Shown one piece after another: positions 47,204-57,834 of a stretch of DNA of 64,000 nt. This DNA is from Mauremys mutica. Lineage: Eukaryota; Chordata; Testudines; Geoemydidae. A program made the position numbers and the translations under genes. The stretch lies in NCBI RefSeq assembly GCF_020497125.1, contig NC_059082.1, positions 66,480,948-66,544,947 on the forward strand. Direction: 5' to 3'. The notes below the pieces were generated by a model, which saw nothing but the letters and a program-made list of their open reading frames with translations, was not told the DNA's origin and did no database searches. Every line of letters starts with the position of its first letter. Positions within the stretch are counted from its first letter, which is position 1.

Positions 47204-47578
47204 TTGATGGAATGTTAGATGGGTTGGGATCTGAGTTACTACAGAGAATTCTTCCCTGGGTGTCTGGCTGGTGAGTCTTGCCCACATGCTCAGGGTTTAG
47301 CTGATCAGCATATTTGGGGTCAGGAGGGAATTTTCCTCCAGGGCAGATTGATAAAGGCCCTGAGAGGAGTTTCGCCTTCCTCTGCAGCATGGGGCACGGG
47401 TCACTTGCTGGAGGATTCTCTGCACCTTGACGATTTGAGGACTTCAATAGCTCAGACATAGGTTAGGGATTTGATATAGGAGTGGGAGTGTGAGATTCTG
47501 TGGCCTGCGTTGTGCAGAGGTCAGATGAGACAATCATAATGGTCCCTTCTGACCTTAAAGTCTATGATTCTATGATTT
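47204..47578 (+). mobile_element. CR1 copy B, 3' terminus
   Basis: The sequence resumes in the CR1 3' region (GAGAATTCTTCCCTGGGTGT, TTTGGGGTCAGGAGGGAATT, CCTTCCTCTGCAGC). It ends CTTAAAGTCTATGATTCTATGA with the duplicated ATTCTATG-type terminal unit. It aligns with copy A at 4600-4968. Confidence 0.85.
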
Positions 47579-47628
47579 AACCAAAGTGTCCTACAGCTGT
47601 GTTCTGTTTCCTTCCTGGGCCTAACCTA

Positions 47629-47650
47629 ACCCCACCCCACCCCACCCCAC
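47629..47650. repeat. (CCCCA)n short tandem repeat
   Basis: About four CCCCA units in a row beside the CR1 terminus. Confidence 0.9.
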
Positions 47651-48379
47651 TCCATAAGTCTGCATGGCTCCTGTTTGTACAAAGCACTGAACTGTGTAAT
47701 CTTCCAAGGGACAAAAGACAGCTGTTACTAACTTTAGAACTGCAACTGTAAGTTTTCTACAACTGTCCTATCCCTAACTTGGACCCTTCTAACCCACCCC
47801 TTCCCCCAGTTCACACCTGACTGTGCCTGTCCAAGGAATGCACAGACACTAGAGCACAATGATTTTTTCCTTAATAGTCTGTTCTTAAGAAATATCTTTA
47901 GCCAAATGCATAATAGTTGTTAATCAGACATCAATAAAATCATTGATCTATAACTGTGTCCTGCTTGGGGACCATTTTGGGATAGTTGGATGGAGCTGGA
48001 TGGAAGGGAAAGTCGGGGGAGTTTGGTTAGGGCATGACAATGGCATGCTTTGAGCACTGCAATTCAAACAGAGACATAGCAACACATGGTATGTGGTCTA
48101 AGGAGGAAAAGTCAGTGCACAATACTTCAAAAGCCCTCAATCTTAAAATCAGGAATTCAGCACCAGAGCAAGAGGGGACATTTGCAGTGAGGGTGCAGGT
48201 CCAGTGCAACTTACCAGTCTCAGGTTCTGGTTCCTGCCACGACTCAGGGTCCTCCCCTCAGGTTTGTTGGGGAGGCTTGCTCAACCAGCTTCTCCGAATA
48301 AAGGTACAGAATCATATGCTCCTCATCCTCCAGGTCTTCTGGGGCATCCTCCATGGTCCCTGTTGCTTCCTTGACCTTG

Positions 48380-48690
48380 CCCTCATCAGTATCCATCAGG
48401 CAATGAGGCCAGCAGGGCTGAGATGGAAATCATGAGCCGCCTGTGGCTCTGTACTGGGAGCCTGTGACAGCTCCTCATAGAAGGGGCATGCACAACAAGC
48501 CCTCCCAGCATGACTGTTTGAGTCTTTGGCCTTCCTGTACATGAGACTCAAGTGCTTGATGAGTTCCCGGCACTGGGCCAGAGTCTGCTGAATGCCCACC
48601 TGCTCCAGCCTTCACAAAATTCCCAGTACAGGTGAATGTTTCTGACACTTCAAGAGAAGTGGTGGAGGACAGTGTACTCCAACCACACAC
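48380..48690 (-). pseudogene. Harbinger-associated Myb/SANT-like DNA-binding domain relic
   Basis: The minus strand reads VGIQQTLAQCRELIKHLSLM followed by YRKAKDSN, then an Ala-Gly-Arg turn and CPFYEELSQ. In Myb/SANT-like (MSANTD-type) domains the recognition helix is followed by YRKAKD-N-SG and C-FYEEL, so the match is good. The upstream part (48690-48760) falls in another frame (AAVGPSTTLGC), showing a frameshift. Downstream, on the same strand, the reading continues as broken acidic sequence to about 48190, and the helical tail is at 45136-45537. Confidence 0.72.
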
Positions 48691-49800
48691 TGATCAGCAC
48701 CCAAGTGTGGTAGAGGGGCCAACAGCTGCTCTTGGAGCAGGATCCATTTTCACCTGTATTGATCTGTAAAGAGTGCAGCGGAAAGCTGTTCTGATATGGT
48801 CAGTGCAACTTGCTACTATCACTGAAAATGGGGAGACAGCGACCTTTATGAACTGGGAAAGGGCCAGGAAGAAAAGGTTAAGTGTGTTGTGGGAATGGGG
48901 TAGAGCACTATTGAAATTTGAGACCTGGTACATGTCCCTTACACTTATCCATTTGCAAATTTACACAGATATGGGACCATGCCACAGATGAGGCATGTAC
49001 TTACCCACACCTCTCAGGCATGCTAGCTCACTTGCCCCTCTACTTGCCTTCAGATATGTGCTTCTGGGGTTTAGGTGCAGACAATAGGGGGACTATGGCA
49101 CAACCATGCACACTGATGCATATAATCACTAGCGTTGACATACCATAAGGCAGCTGCTCTCCAAACCCTTATACTCCAGGACTGTCTTTCTATCACAGTT
49201 CCCTTCATCACATACATCTCATTCTTTTCCCATGAATCCATTCTCAACCTCTTCATCACCTATCACAGCTCCGCTGGGAGCAAAGAAGTGGGTGGAAGTG
49301 GCTGCATGCAAGGAGGGTATAGAAATAAGTGGGAATATGAAAGAATAGTGAGGTAGGGGAGGAGGATGGGGTCAGAGAGAAGCAGCGGTGTGCATACAGT
49401 TAAGGTCAGAAGGCCTGTGCTATGGGAAGAGTGCGGTATTAGGGAGACCAACATCTCTCTCCATACTCCGGCCTCAGCTCTCACGGCAGCACTAACTTGG
49501 TGCACAAGACAGTAGTGCAGTGAGGAATCTTTCAAGCACTCATATCCAAGCTCAGATAGTGTCAGGGAACCTTAAAGAGCTGTGACAGTCGGGTTCAAGG
49601 AATGTACTAATGAGAACTCTTGACATGTGTCCAGTCTCCCTCATATCGCTGATTATAACAACCACTAAGAACTGTGACATACAAATAGCTATGAGGAAGG
49701 GTGACAGTTGATTGAGATACCTCTGGTGATACAATGGTCGTACTAGAGGAACCCAAGCTGTTAATATAGGCTTTTCCATATTGTCATAACATTTAGCTAC

Positions 49801-49962
49801 AAAAATAGTTAATAACTTGGCTTAATTATAACCTTGTTTCAAATGTAGTCTATGCACAAGATTTCAATGGGTTTCACTTATGCGAAAAGTTTGAAGACTT
49901 TGTGTTATTCCATTATTAAGATCACTTGGAAAGACAAAAACAAAGGTCTGAGACCATTAATT
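49801..49962 (+). repeat. 162-bp segment present again inverted at 47042-47203
   Basis: The segment runs AAAAATAGTTAATAACTTGG to GAGACCATTAATT and is embedded in ordinary A/T-rich intron without transposon ends. It is probably the source of the inverted copy inside CR1 copy B, because here its flanks continue without a break in character. Confidence 0.9.
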
Positions 49963-51690
49963 TAAAGGTTTCAATTTTAATTTTAGCTCCAACCAATTAA
50001 CTTGTAAATTCTCATAAAAATCCTTCTGTATTAAAACAATAAATGCTGTAATTTGGGGGCATATACACTGCATTCTTCATACAGAACAGAAAGGTTGAAA
50101 CCCAGCCATAAGTATAACAATCTCATCCCACAGTGCATCTGTGGAACTGTGGCTAGTGCCTTCATAATTTGTTATCAGATAGCTCCTGAAGTCTCAGTTA
50201 AAATCACGGGCCTTCCTCAGGAAATATGGAGTAGTTAATATCTATATCACGTCACAAGCCATGCTTAAAATCTTTTCTGTGGTAGCTGCTGAGTTTTTGG
50301 CTTGCTCATATGTGAAAGTGTTTAGGTCAGGTGTAATGCCTCTAAAGATATCCAACTACACCATGCAAATCATGTTTCACTTTGATTAACCAGTTCAATT
50401 AATGTGAAACAAATCAATTAAGAGATGAATCATTAACAGTTCAAATATAATTAGTAATGTACATGAACATCAAGACTTTTTGGTTTGATGCACTTTATCC
50501 TTTTATATGCTATACCTTATGAATACTCACACGCACAACAAATTAAGCATTTGGCGTTTTACTCTGAAGTAACGTAAACCATCTCATATCTTAGGCATAC
50601 ATTTCTCAGTTTTTTTCATTGCTTTACTTTCGATTTTGCAATAGTCTGATACAAATAAATATTTGCTACAGTTTTGGCCTTCTTATTGAGGACAGATGAT
50701 TTATTTCAAAACTCATTTTTACCTATCCATAAATAGTTTCTTGGAAGTTATGTTAAGAGACAAGATTAATTACTTCTTCAGGAATTTTAGTGCACAGTAG
50801 TTGCTTACAGAGATAAAATAAAACCAGCTAATGCTTTAGCTCTCTTGGATTTTTGGTTTATGAAGAATAATCAAAGACATTGGCTTTATATAATGCCTTT
50901 CCTCAGCTCTCTTGCCTCTATACATCTGAATCTATACTCTAAAATATTGAAGTTGGGAAATGCTGTCGTTTGTGAAAAACTACAGAAATTCTTGCAGATC
51001 TCTGCTACATCTTAAGATTATTATTTTAAAAACTACTTAAAGTATTTTTTGGTATTCCTCCTACTATTGCTGGATATATGTCTAAAGGCTTGAATAATAT
51101 TTTAGTAACTCTAAATGACATCTGAGCTACTAATAATCTGGATAAATTGAGTCCACTTTTTGGTCTCTGTTTTCTAATCAATTCTCCCACAACACTCCCA
51201 AAACCATATATTTGTTGCTTTATGGAAGATCTGGCCCCTTAGTTGTGGCATATGCTCTCTCAGTAATACCACTGTATATTGTTATTTCTATTTTTTCCAA
51301 GCGAATTAAAAATTCTAGAGACCATAAAGTCTCCACAACTTTTCAGCCCACTGTAGTTCTACTCTAACACACATTGGCATTGTCTGTTTTTTGTCTTTAC
51401 TAGAATTACCTCTCGCTCTTCGATTGTTTAAATAAATTTCCAAAGTGCTCATTGAAAATAAATGAGGTATGGAAATTGTTAAAGAGAATATTTTGGCAAA
51501 TTTGGCAGAGCGGTTAGAGAAGTATTTTTCTTTCTGCTTTGATAATTTTTTCAACCATTATCCACTGCAAATATATATATATTTGCTACTATGATTCATG
51601 CTGTAATTTTTAGAGAGTTTTTGCTTTAGTCAGTGCAAATGCAAGTTAGTCTAAAACAATTTAAATCATCAAAATTACAAGGTAAAGACA
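49963..51690. other. A/T-rich intron, nothing recognised
   Basis: No conserved block or repeat identified. Confidence 0.5.
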
Positions 51691-51699
51691 TGCGAGTTA

Positions 51700-52350
51700 G
51701 ACTGATGATCTACTTCTTCTTCTTCCTCTTATTCACTCCCAGTGGAGCATAAGGCGTCAACCATTCTCCTCCATTCATTTCGTTCTTGAGCGAGGCAGCA
51801 AATTTCATCCCACTTCATTCCCATGCCTTTCATTTCCTCTTTAATGGTCCTTCACCACGTCCCCAATGGTCTACCTCTCCTCCTTCTTCCTTGTGGTGTC
51901 CATCGTAGGGCAATATGAGGGTGTCTATCAGCACCCATTCTCAACACATGCCCCAACCATCTCCATCTTCGTTGTTTGGCTTCATCCACTATGTTGTTAA
52001 TGCCCGTTAATCGGCTCACTTCAACATTGGTGATACGCTGCGGCCAGTGTATGTTAAGAATTCGCCTAAGACACCTTCCTTCAAAACCCTGAAGCCGACT
52101 TTCTATCTTCTTGTTGGTCCTCCATGTTTCCGCCGCATAAAGCAACACAGACGTTCAACCTGTAGATCTCTACCTTGGTTTTCATTTGCAAGATGGCCGA
52201 CCTCCAAATGTTCTGAAGTCTATAGAATGCAGTTGCTGCAAGACCGATTCTGGTAGATATCTCCTTCTGAATATTACCATCAGCCGATATGTAACTACCA
52301 AGATATTTAAAATCGTTCACCTCCTCTACTACACATATTTTCTCATACAC
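51700..52350 (-). pseudogene. RTE-type LINE, reverse transcriptase C-terminal relic and 3' end
   Basis: On the minus strand one frame reads DFKYLGSYISADGNIQKEIS and AFYRLQNIWRSAILQMKTKV. A second frame continues LLYAAETWRTNKKIESRLQG, CLRRILNIHWPQRITN, RRWRWLGHVLRMGADRHP and GRRRRGRP. These are the successive thumb and C-terminal blocks of RTE-like elements. Only one frameshift near 52100 and one early stop near 51850 are apparent, so it is less decayed than the CR1 copies. The 3' end, at low coordinates, runs into an AGAAGAAGAAG tail. The catalytic part is absent, as in a 5'-truncated insertion. Confidence 0.8.
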
Positions 52351-52724
52351 TGTTTAAAAAAAATTATCTTCAGGTCAGAAAGCTACTTTTGTAAGTTAAG
52401 AACAGAACAGAGTAACACAGTGTAATCTTTTATATATCTAAACTATTCTGGCCTGAAGAGTGTTTTAATTAAATGATTAAATTTCTAACAGTAATACTGG
52501 ATGTTAACGGGTGCTTTGTCAGGAACTGAAAACACTCGTCTCACTTCTAATCCAAGATTTACACAGAAATCCAAACATGTATTTTGTTCTGCTGACAACA
52601 TACAATTTTTAAGAAGCTTCAAAATATTGTATAGTTGTACATAAATCTAGTAAATTAACTGAAATGAAAAAACAATGTTGTACGAATGTTTCAGTTGTGT
52701 ATATATCCAAAACATATTAGTCAG

Positions 52725-52960
52725 GATATGGTTTGATCACAGAGGTCACGTATTCTGAGACAGATCTCCATGACTTCTTCAGCTTCAGCCCCACCATGGC
52801 AGGGCTCAGTCTTCGACTACAGCCCCGCAGTGACCTTACCCTGATTTTGTACCTTTTTACCATGACTGCTCCATGAATTTTGCCTAATTTTACCATGGAA
52901 AAATCGTATCCATACATATGAGGTATAAATACAACATTAACTGGAATCATAAAACTCCTG
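52725..52960. repeat. Possible dispersed repeat with TCACAGAGGTCACGT block
   Basis: The 15-mer TCACAGAGGTCACGT is shared with 44300-44320, and CAGCCCCACCATGGCAGGGC follows. I suspect an old dispersed repeat but cannot name it. Confidence 0.3.
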
Positions 52961-52975
52961 GGATTGCATGTAGAG

Positions 52976-53752
52976 CAGGGGTGGGCAAACTACGGCGTGG
53001 GGGCCACATCCAGCCCTCCAGCCATTTTAAACTGGCCCTCGAGCTCCTGCTAGGGAGCAGGGTCTGGGGCTTGCCCTCCTCCCACGCTCCAGCCAGGGAG
53101 CAGGGACCGAGGCTGCTCTGCGCATGCATGCTGAGGCTCCCGGAAGCAGCAACATCTCCCTCCTCCGGCTCCTACGGTTAGGGGCAGCCAGAGGGCTGCA
53201 CACGCTGCCCCCGCCTGAACCGCCACACCCACAGTTCCCAATAGTTGGGAACTACAGCTAATGGGAGCTGCAGGGGCGGTGCCTGTGGACAGGGCAGCGC
53301 TCAGAGCCACCTGGCCGCACTGCCGCATAGGAGCAGGGACATGCCATTGCCTCCAGGAGCTGCTTCAGGTAAGCACCACCCGAAGCCTGCACCCCCACCC
53401 ATGCCCCAACCGCCTGCCCCAGTCCTGATCCCCCTCCCACCCTCTGAACCCCTTGGTCCCAACCTGGAGCACCCTCCTATACCCCAAATCCCTCATCCCC
53501 AGCCTCACTCCAGAGCCTGCACCTCCAGCCGGAGCCCTCCCCTCTCCCCGGAACACCAACCCAATGCTCCAGCCCAGAACCCCTCCCGCACCCTGAACTC
53601 CTCATTTCTGGCCCCACCCCAGAGCCCGCACCCCCAGCCGGAGCCCTCATCCTCTCCTGCACCCCAGGCCCAGTTTCATGAGCATTCATGACCCACCATA
53701 CAATTTTCATACCAAGACGTGGCCCTCGGGCCAAAAAGTTTGCCCACTCCTG
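52976..53752 (+). mobile_element. hAT-type non-autonomous element, CAGGGGTGGGCAAACT ends
   Basis: The ends CAGGGGTGGGCAAACT and AGTTTGCCCACTCCTG are inverted repeats with one mismatch. The flanks ATGTAGAG and ATGCAGAG are an 8-bp duplication with one mismatch. At 777 bp and strongly C-rich on the plus strand (53390-53680) it contains an open Pro-rich frame of 148 codons (53245-53691). That frame looks like a base-composition artefact, as it has no recognisable domain. Confidence 0.9.
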
Positions 53753-53760
53753 ATGCAGAG

Positions 53761-56313
53761 CCTGTCATCACATCACTAAACATGACGGCTAATGCAACCA
53801 AGTCTTTAAAAAAATTGCAAGGAGGCATAATTTAACAGAAAAGTTTGTCACAAAGGAAAATATTACATGCTTGGAAAGCTGTAAAATTGTTTTCTTTTGG
53901 CTAACATGGCATAGATCATGACCCAATGTAAAGTGTATTTGTGTTTCTGGTTCAAAGTTTTCACGGTAATCTTCCCATTCAAAAAAGTTTATAATAAGTC
54001 TGAATGCCAGACAAGGTGATTTGTCTTCTCCCGCAATCTCCTTTGTAGTATGGACTTTGTCTACTGAACAGCCTGTTTGTTAATTTGTCTGACTGACCTT
54101 TAATGTTAAAGCAATTCTATCTTCTCACTGCCTTTTCTTGGCATAGATGTCACATCTGTGAGAACACGAAGCGTTCACATTTATCTTTTCAAGATCAGGC
54201 AATTTCCTCATCTTCCTTCTGAAATATTACTTTTCACTGGATTTTCTATGTTTAAGAATACAAAAACTGTTTTCTCTTTGTGGATTCGTTTTTAAACTCA
54301 TCCTTTGGTGGTTTATGGAATGGCACAAGCCAGCTTTCCATCATATAACAAGTAACTTAACAAGCTGAAAGAAGCCTCTGAATAAAGGACAGTTCAGATT
54401 ATTTTCAGAACCCAGGTCAATAAGGTGATACTTTATTCCTCTACTATCTCTCTACACACATTTGTTTTAAGGTAAATCATCTACACCATTGCACTTTAAC
54501 AGAGCATATACATTATGACTGGCTGTCAAAAATGGTATTGTTTAGATAATCACTAAGTCATTCTGACTGACTTCATTGTATTGTCAAATGACAAATTATG
54601 GTCAACAACAACTGTGTAAAAACTGAGCAGGACCTTGTGAATGCCACTTTTTAAAATAGTTCCTTGCATTTTTATGGGCATGTTTACATCCTGAAGAACA
54701 CCAAAGCATTTATAAGCAACAATATATGGGAATCATTTCATCCAACACTGAAGTACAGCGGTTTCTGAATGAGCATAACACTAGATAACAGCTGAATACA
54801 AGATGCCAAATTCAGAAAGGATGTACATGGAAGAACCATTCCTGTGAGTAATTTACATGCTGGGTAGAGGAGGTGAACAGATTGGTTTGTAGCAGAAGCA
54901 ACAACAGGAGGATGTAACAAGGTGTGAAAAGGTTTAAGATAAAGCACAGCCTGTTCCCCATTTCCCCACACACACTTTATCTTACATCCTACTCCTTTTC
55001 AATGCTTTTCTTGCTACAACCCTGCACTTCTGCCCTCTCAGTTAGTAAGATGCACTGATGCCAACTTATTGAAGTGTAAACACCACCATCTTTGAATTTG
55101 AGCCAACGTGAATAAGATTATCCAGTTTCACTGTAAACTTCAATATTCTTAGCTTGACACCTCATATAAAACTGTACAGAAAGAATGCAAAAACCTCAAT
55201 TGTTAACATTCTCAAAGCGCCCATTGGCTCAGTGTGCATGTAATTTCAGAAAAATTCTTTGAATAGACAAAGATCAGCTTACAAAATGACACCAAAAAGT
55301 TCAGTACCACACCAGAAGGCTAGTAATTCACCGTTGCCCAGTTTAAATGTTTTAAGTGGTCATTTAAACCCAGTATGATGGCTAATAGCTAGAACTAATT
55401 AAAATATTTCATGAGAAGGACTGAGTTCACTGCCACTTCTAACTTAAATGACCCAAGAATTCTTCTGTGTTTTACAAAGAAATCCACAGCAGAGACTTCC
55501 CTGGGCAAATGAGTCTCTTCTCTAGACTTAATAGACTGTGGAGAAAGGCAAATTTTGGTAGCTTTCTAGATTACAAATGACATCAAAGTCATAAAGAAAT
55601 AATCATTCCAACAACTGACCGATGACATTCTAAGAATTTGGGAACACTCAAAACACAATTTTTGGTCCTGAAAGATGAAGAACTTCATTCCTCCAGAAGA
55701 AAGAGAGCAATATAGTTGAGAGAATTTCCAGGCTAATGCAGATCATTTTCCCAATTAACAATATAATGGATTTGCAGTGTAACTTCTCAGAAAAATCTGT
55801 CCCGTTATATTGCCAATTTCTAGTTAAAAAAATTAAAAATGCACTGCCAGCAGAAGTTAGTTGGCTTGTGTTAACAACTACTTCAGGGACACAGCCAATA
55901 TGAAATTTAATCATTTTTAAAAAACTAAGTTCAAAATAGTTTCAACTCCTTCTATGTATGCTGATATCCCATTTTGTAGTTCTGCAACCACATTTGCCTA
56001 TGTGGTTTTCTGTCCCTATTGCTGTGTGAAGCACAGTTATTTGTAACAGTATCAGATCAAAAACATTTTGTGCCAAAGTCTAATATTTTAGCTAAGGATG
56101 TCCCTGCAGATCGAAGTCCAAAGAACCTATTCTTCTCTTAAAGGGCTCAGGTAGGAAATAACATACTGCACAGTATTACGACATTCACGCACAGAAACTA
56201 TATTTACTCATCATATCAAAGATATGGTTTAATTTCTAACTACTCCATCAGAGTTTCATTTGGAGAATTCTCCTCAAGTGTACTCCAACTTTCAAAACAC
56301 AGAATTTCAACAA
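53761..56313. other. A/T-rich intron, nothing recognised
   Basis: Unique-looking sequence with short chance frames. Confidence 0.5.
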
Positions 56314-56702
56314 CAGTAGAATCTCAGAGTTATGAACACCTAGGGAACGGAGGTTGTTCGTAACTCTGAAATTTTTGCAACTCTGAACAAAACGTTATGG
56401 TCGTTCTTTCAAAAGTTTACAACTGAACACTGACTTAATACAGGTTTGAAACTGTACTATGCAGAAGAAAAATGCTGCTTTTCGTCATTTTAATTCAAAT
56501 GAAACAAGCACAGTTTCCTTACCTTGTAAAATCTTTTTTTAAACTTTCCCTTTATTTTTTTAGTAGTTTATATTTAACACAGAACTGTAGTGTATTTGCT
56601 TTTTTTCCCCTCCACTCTGCTGCTGCCACCTGATTGCATACTTCCAGTTCAAATGAGGTGTGTGATTGACCAGTTGGTTCATAACTATGAGGTTCTACTA
56701 TA
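56314..56702 (+). mobile_element. TIR element with CAGTAGAATCTCAGAGTTATGAAC start
   Basis: The left end CAGTAGAATCTCAGAGTTAT and the right end ATAACTATGAGGTTCTACTA are inverted repeats with a few mismatches. The left part also holds an internal inverted copy (GTTCGTAACTCTGAAA). No transposase is present. The fragment at 44147-44204 ends at a TA and suggests Tc1/mariner-type insertion for this family. Confidence 0.65.
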
Positions 56703-56769
56703 TCTTCTTTATCGCTTCACTCTGGACTCATTTCGTTCTGTCCAAACTTAAATCTCAGCCTGCCTTTTA

Positions 56770-57540
56770 ACATATTTTGTATATATCCAAACATCAGTTA
56801 AGCCTGAAAATCACCAAAACTGAACTCTTGCTCTTCCTCCTGCCCAATCCTTTCACTTTACTCTCACTCACCATGGACAATGCCACAATCCTCCCTCTCA
56901 CTCAGGCTTACAATCTGGGTATCATCTTTGAGAGATCCCAATATACCAGTATATCCAAGCCACATTCAGGTCTTGATGTTTCTTCCTGTATAACATCTTT
57001 ATGATTGAGACTTTCCTCTCCATCCACGAAGGTAAGATGCTCATCCAGGCCCTTGTCATCTTGTCTTGACTACATCAAGCTCCTCCTTTCTGCCATCTTG
57101 CCCTTCTTAAACCTATTTAAACCTTTCCAGCAGTATTTATCTTCCTACCTCATTTTCCTGATTGCCCTACCCTCATTCTGTATCCCTCTACCGGCTCTGT
57201 CTATTACACTACACCAAAACCTACTCATGCTCATCTTTAAGGCCATGCTTGGTTTAGTCCTGCCATGCTGCCATACTTATCTTTTACGTGCTATTAAGCC
57301 ATCAACACCTGCCTGGGCTCCACCAATGACGACAGGACCTATTATTCATTACTGAATTTTTCCTACAAGTACTGTTGCACTTTCTCTCAGTACCCTTTAT
57401 GCAAAGGGCATGCAAAGTGCCCTTTATGCCCTTTAAAATCTCTAAAGCCATTACATCATCCCCCTTCAAATCTCCCCTTTGTAGCAATGCCTTTAAAAAT
57501 CGTTTTAAATCCTTTTGTTTCAATCCAGTGAAAAAAATTA
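56770..57540 (+). pseudogene. L2-type LINE reverse transcriptase C-terminal relic
   Basis: The plus strand reads LSLKITKTELLLFLLPNPFT, MDNATILPLTQAYNLGIIFE, then in another frame LSSCLDYIKLLLSAILPF and LMLIFKAMLGLVLPC. These follow the L2/CR1-group order N-KTE-LLF, NLGV-FD, S-LDYCN-LL and FK-LLL-YKAL-G. The substitutions and frameshifts mark it as old. The matching 3' tail is at 57690-57830. Confidence 0.6.
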
Positions 57541-57689
57541 GTTTTCATTTCAAGCATTTTGACAAAAGCAAAGGAGAACTAGATTCACAAACCATGGGGA
57601 GGCTATTCCTCATCATCATTCATGATGGCAATGGAGAGTCAATTGACCAGGCAAGAAGAGGGATAACAATTCTATAGCCTGCCAGTTAA

Positions 57690-57830
57690 GGTATTTAGCT
57701 AGGATTTACAAGACCAAGTGCAAGTCCCAAGTTTCAGTACATGTTTGTACAATGCCTAACACAATGAAGCTTTGATCCCTCATTGGACTTTCTAGGGCTA
57801 ATACAATTCAAATAATAATAAAAACAAATA
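57690..57830 (+). mobile_element. L2-type LINE 3' end
   Basis: TTTGTACAATGCCTAACACA followed by ATGAAGCTTTGATCCC, TTTCTAGGGCTAATACAATT and an AATAATAATAAAAAC tail is the usual amniote LINE 3' end with (AAT)n. It lies in register with the RT relic upstream. Confidence 0.65.
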
Positions 57831-57834
57831 TAAT

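Noticed and set aside
47042..49962. A DNA transposon about 2.9 kb long with 162-bp terminal inverted repeats
   Set aside because: CR1 sequence flanks the left arm on both sides in the correct order. The left arm therefore lies inside the CR1 and does not mark a transposon end, and no target-site duplication is evident.
53245..53691. A 148-codon proline-rich open frame
   Set aside because: It lies wholly inside a hAT-type non-autonomous element with TIRs and an 8-bp duplication. The frame follows the C-rich composition and has no domain.
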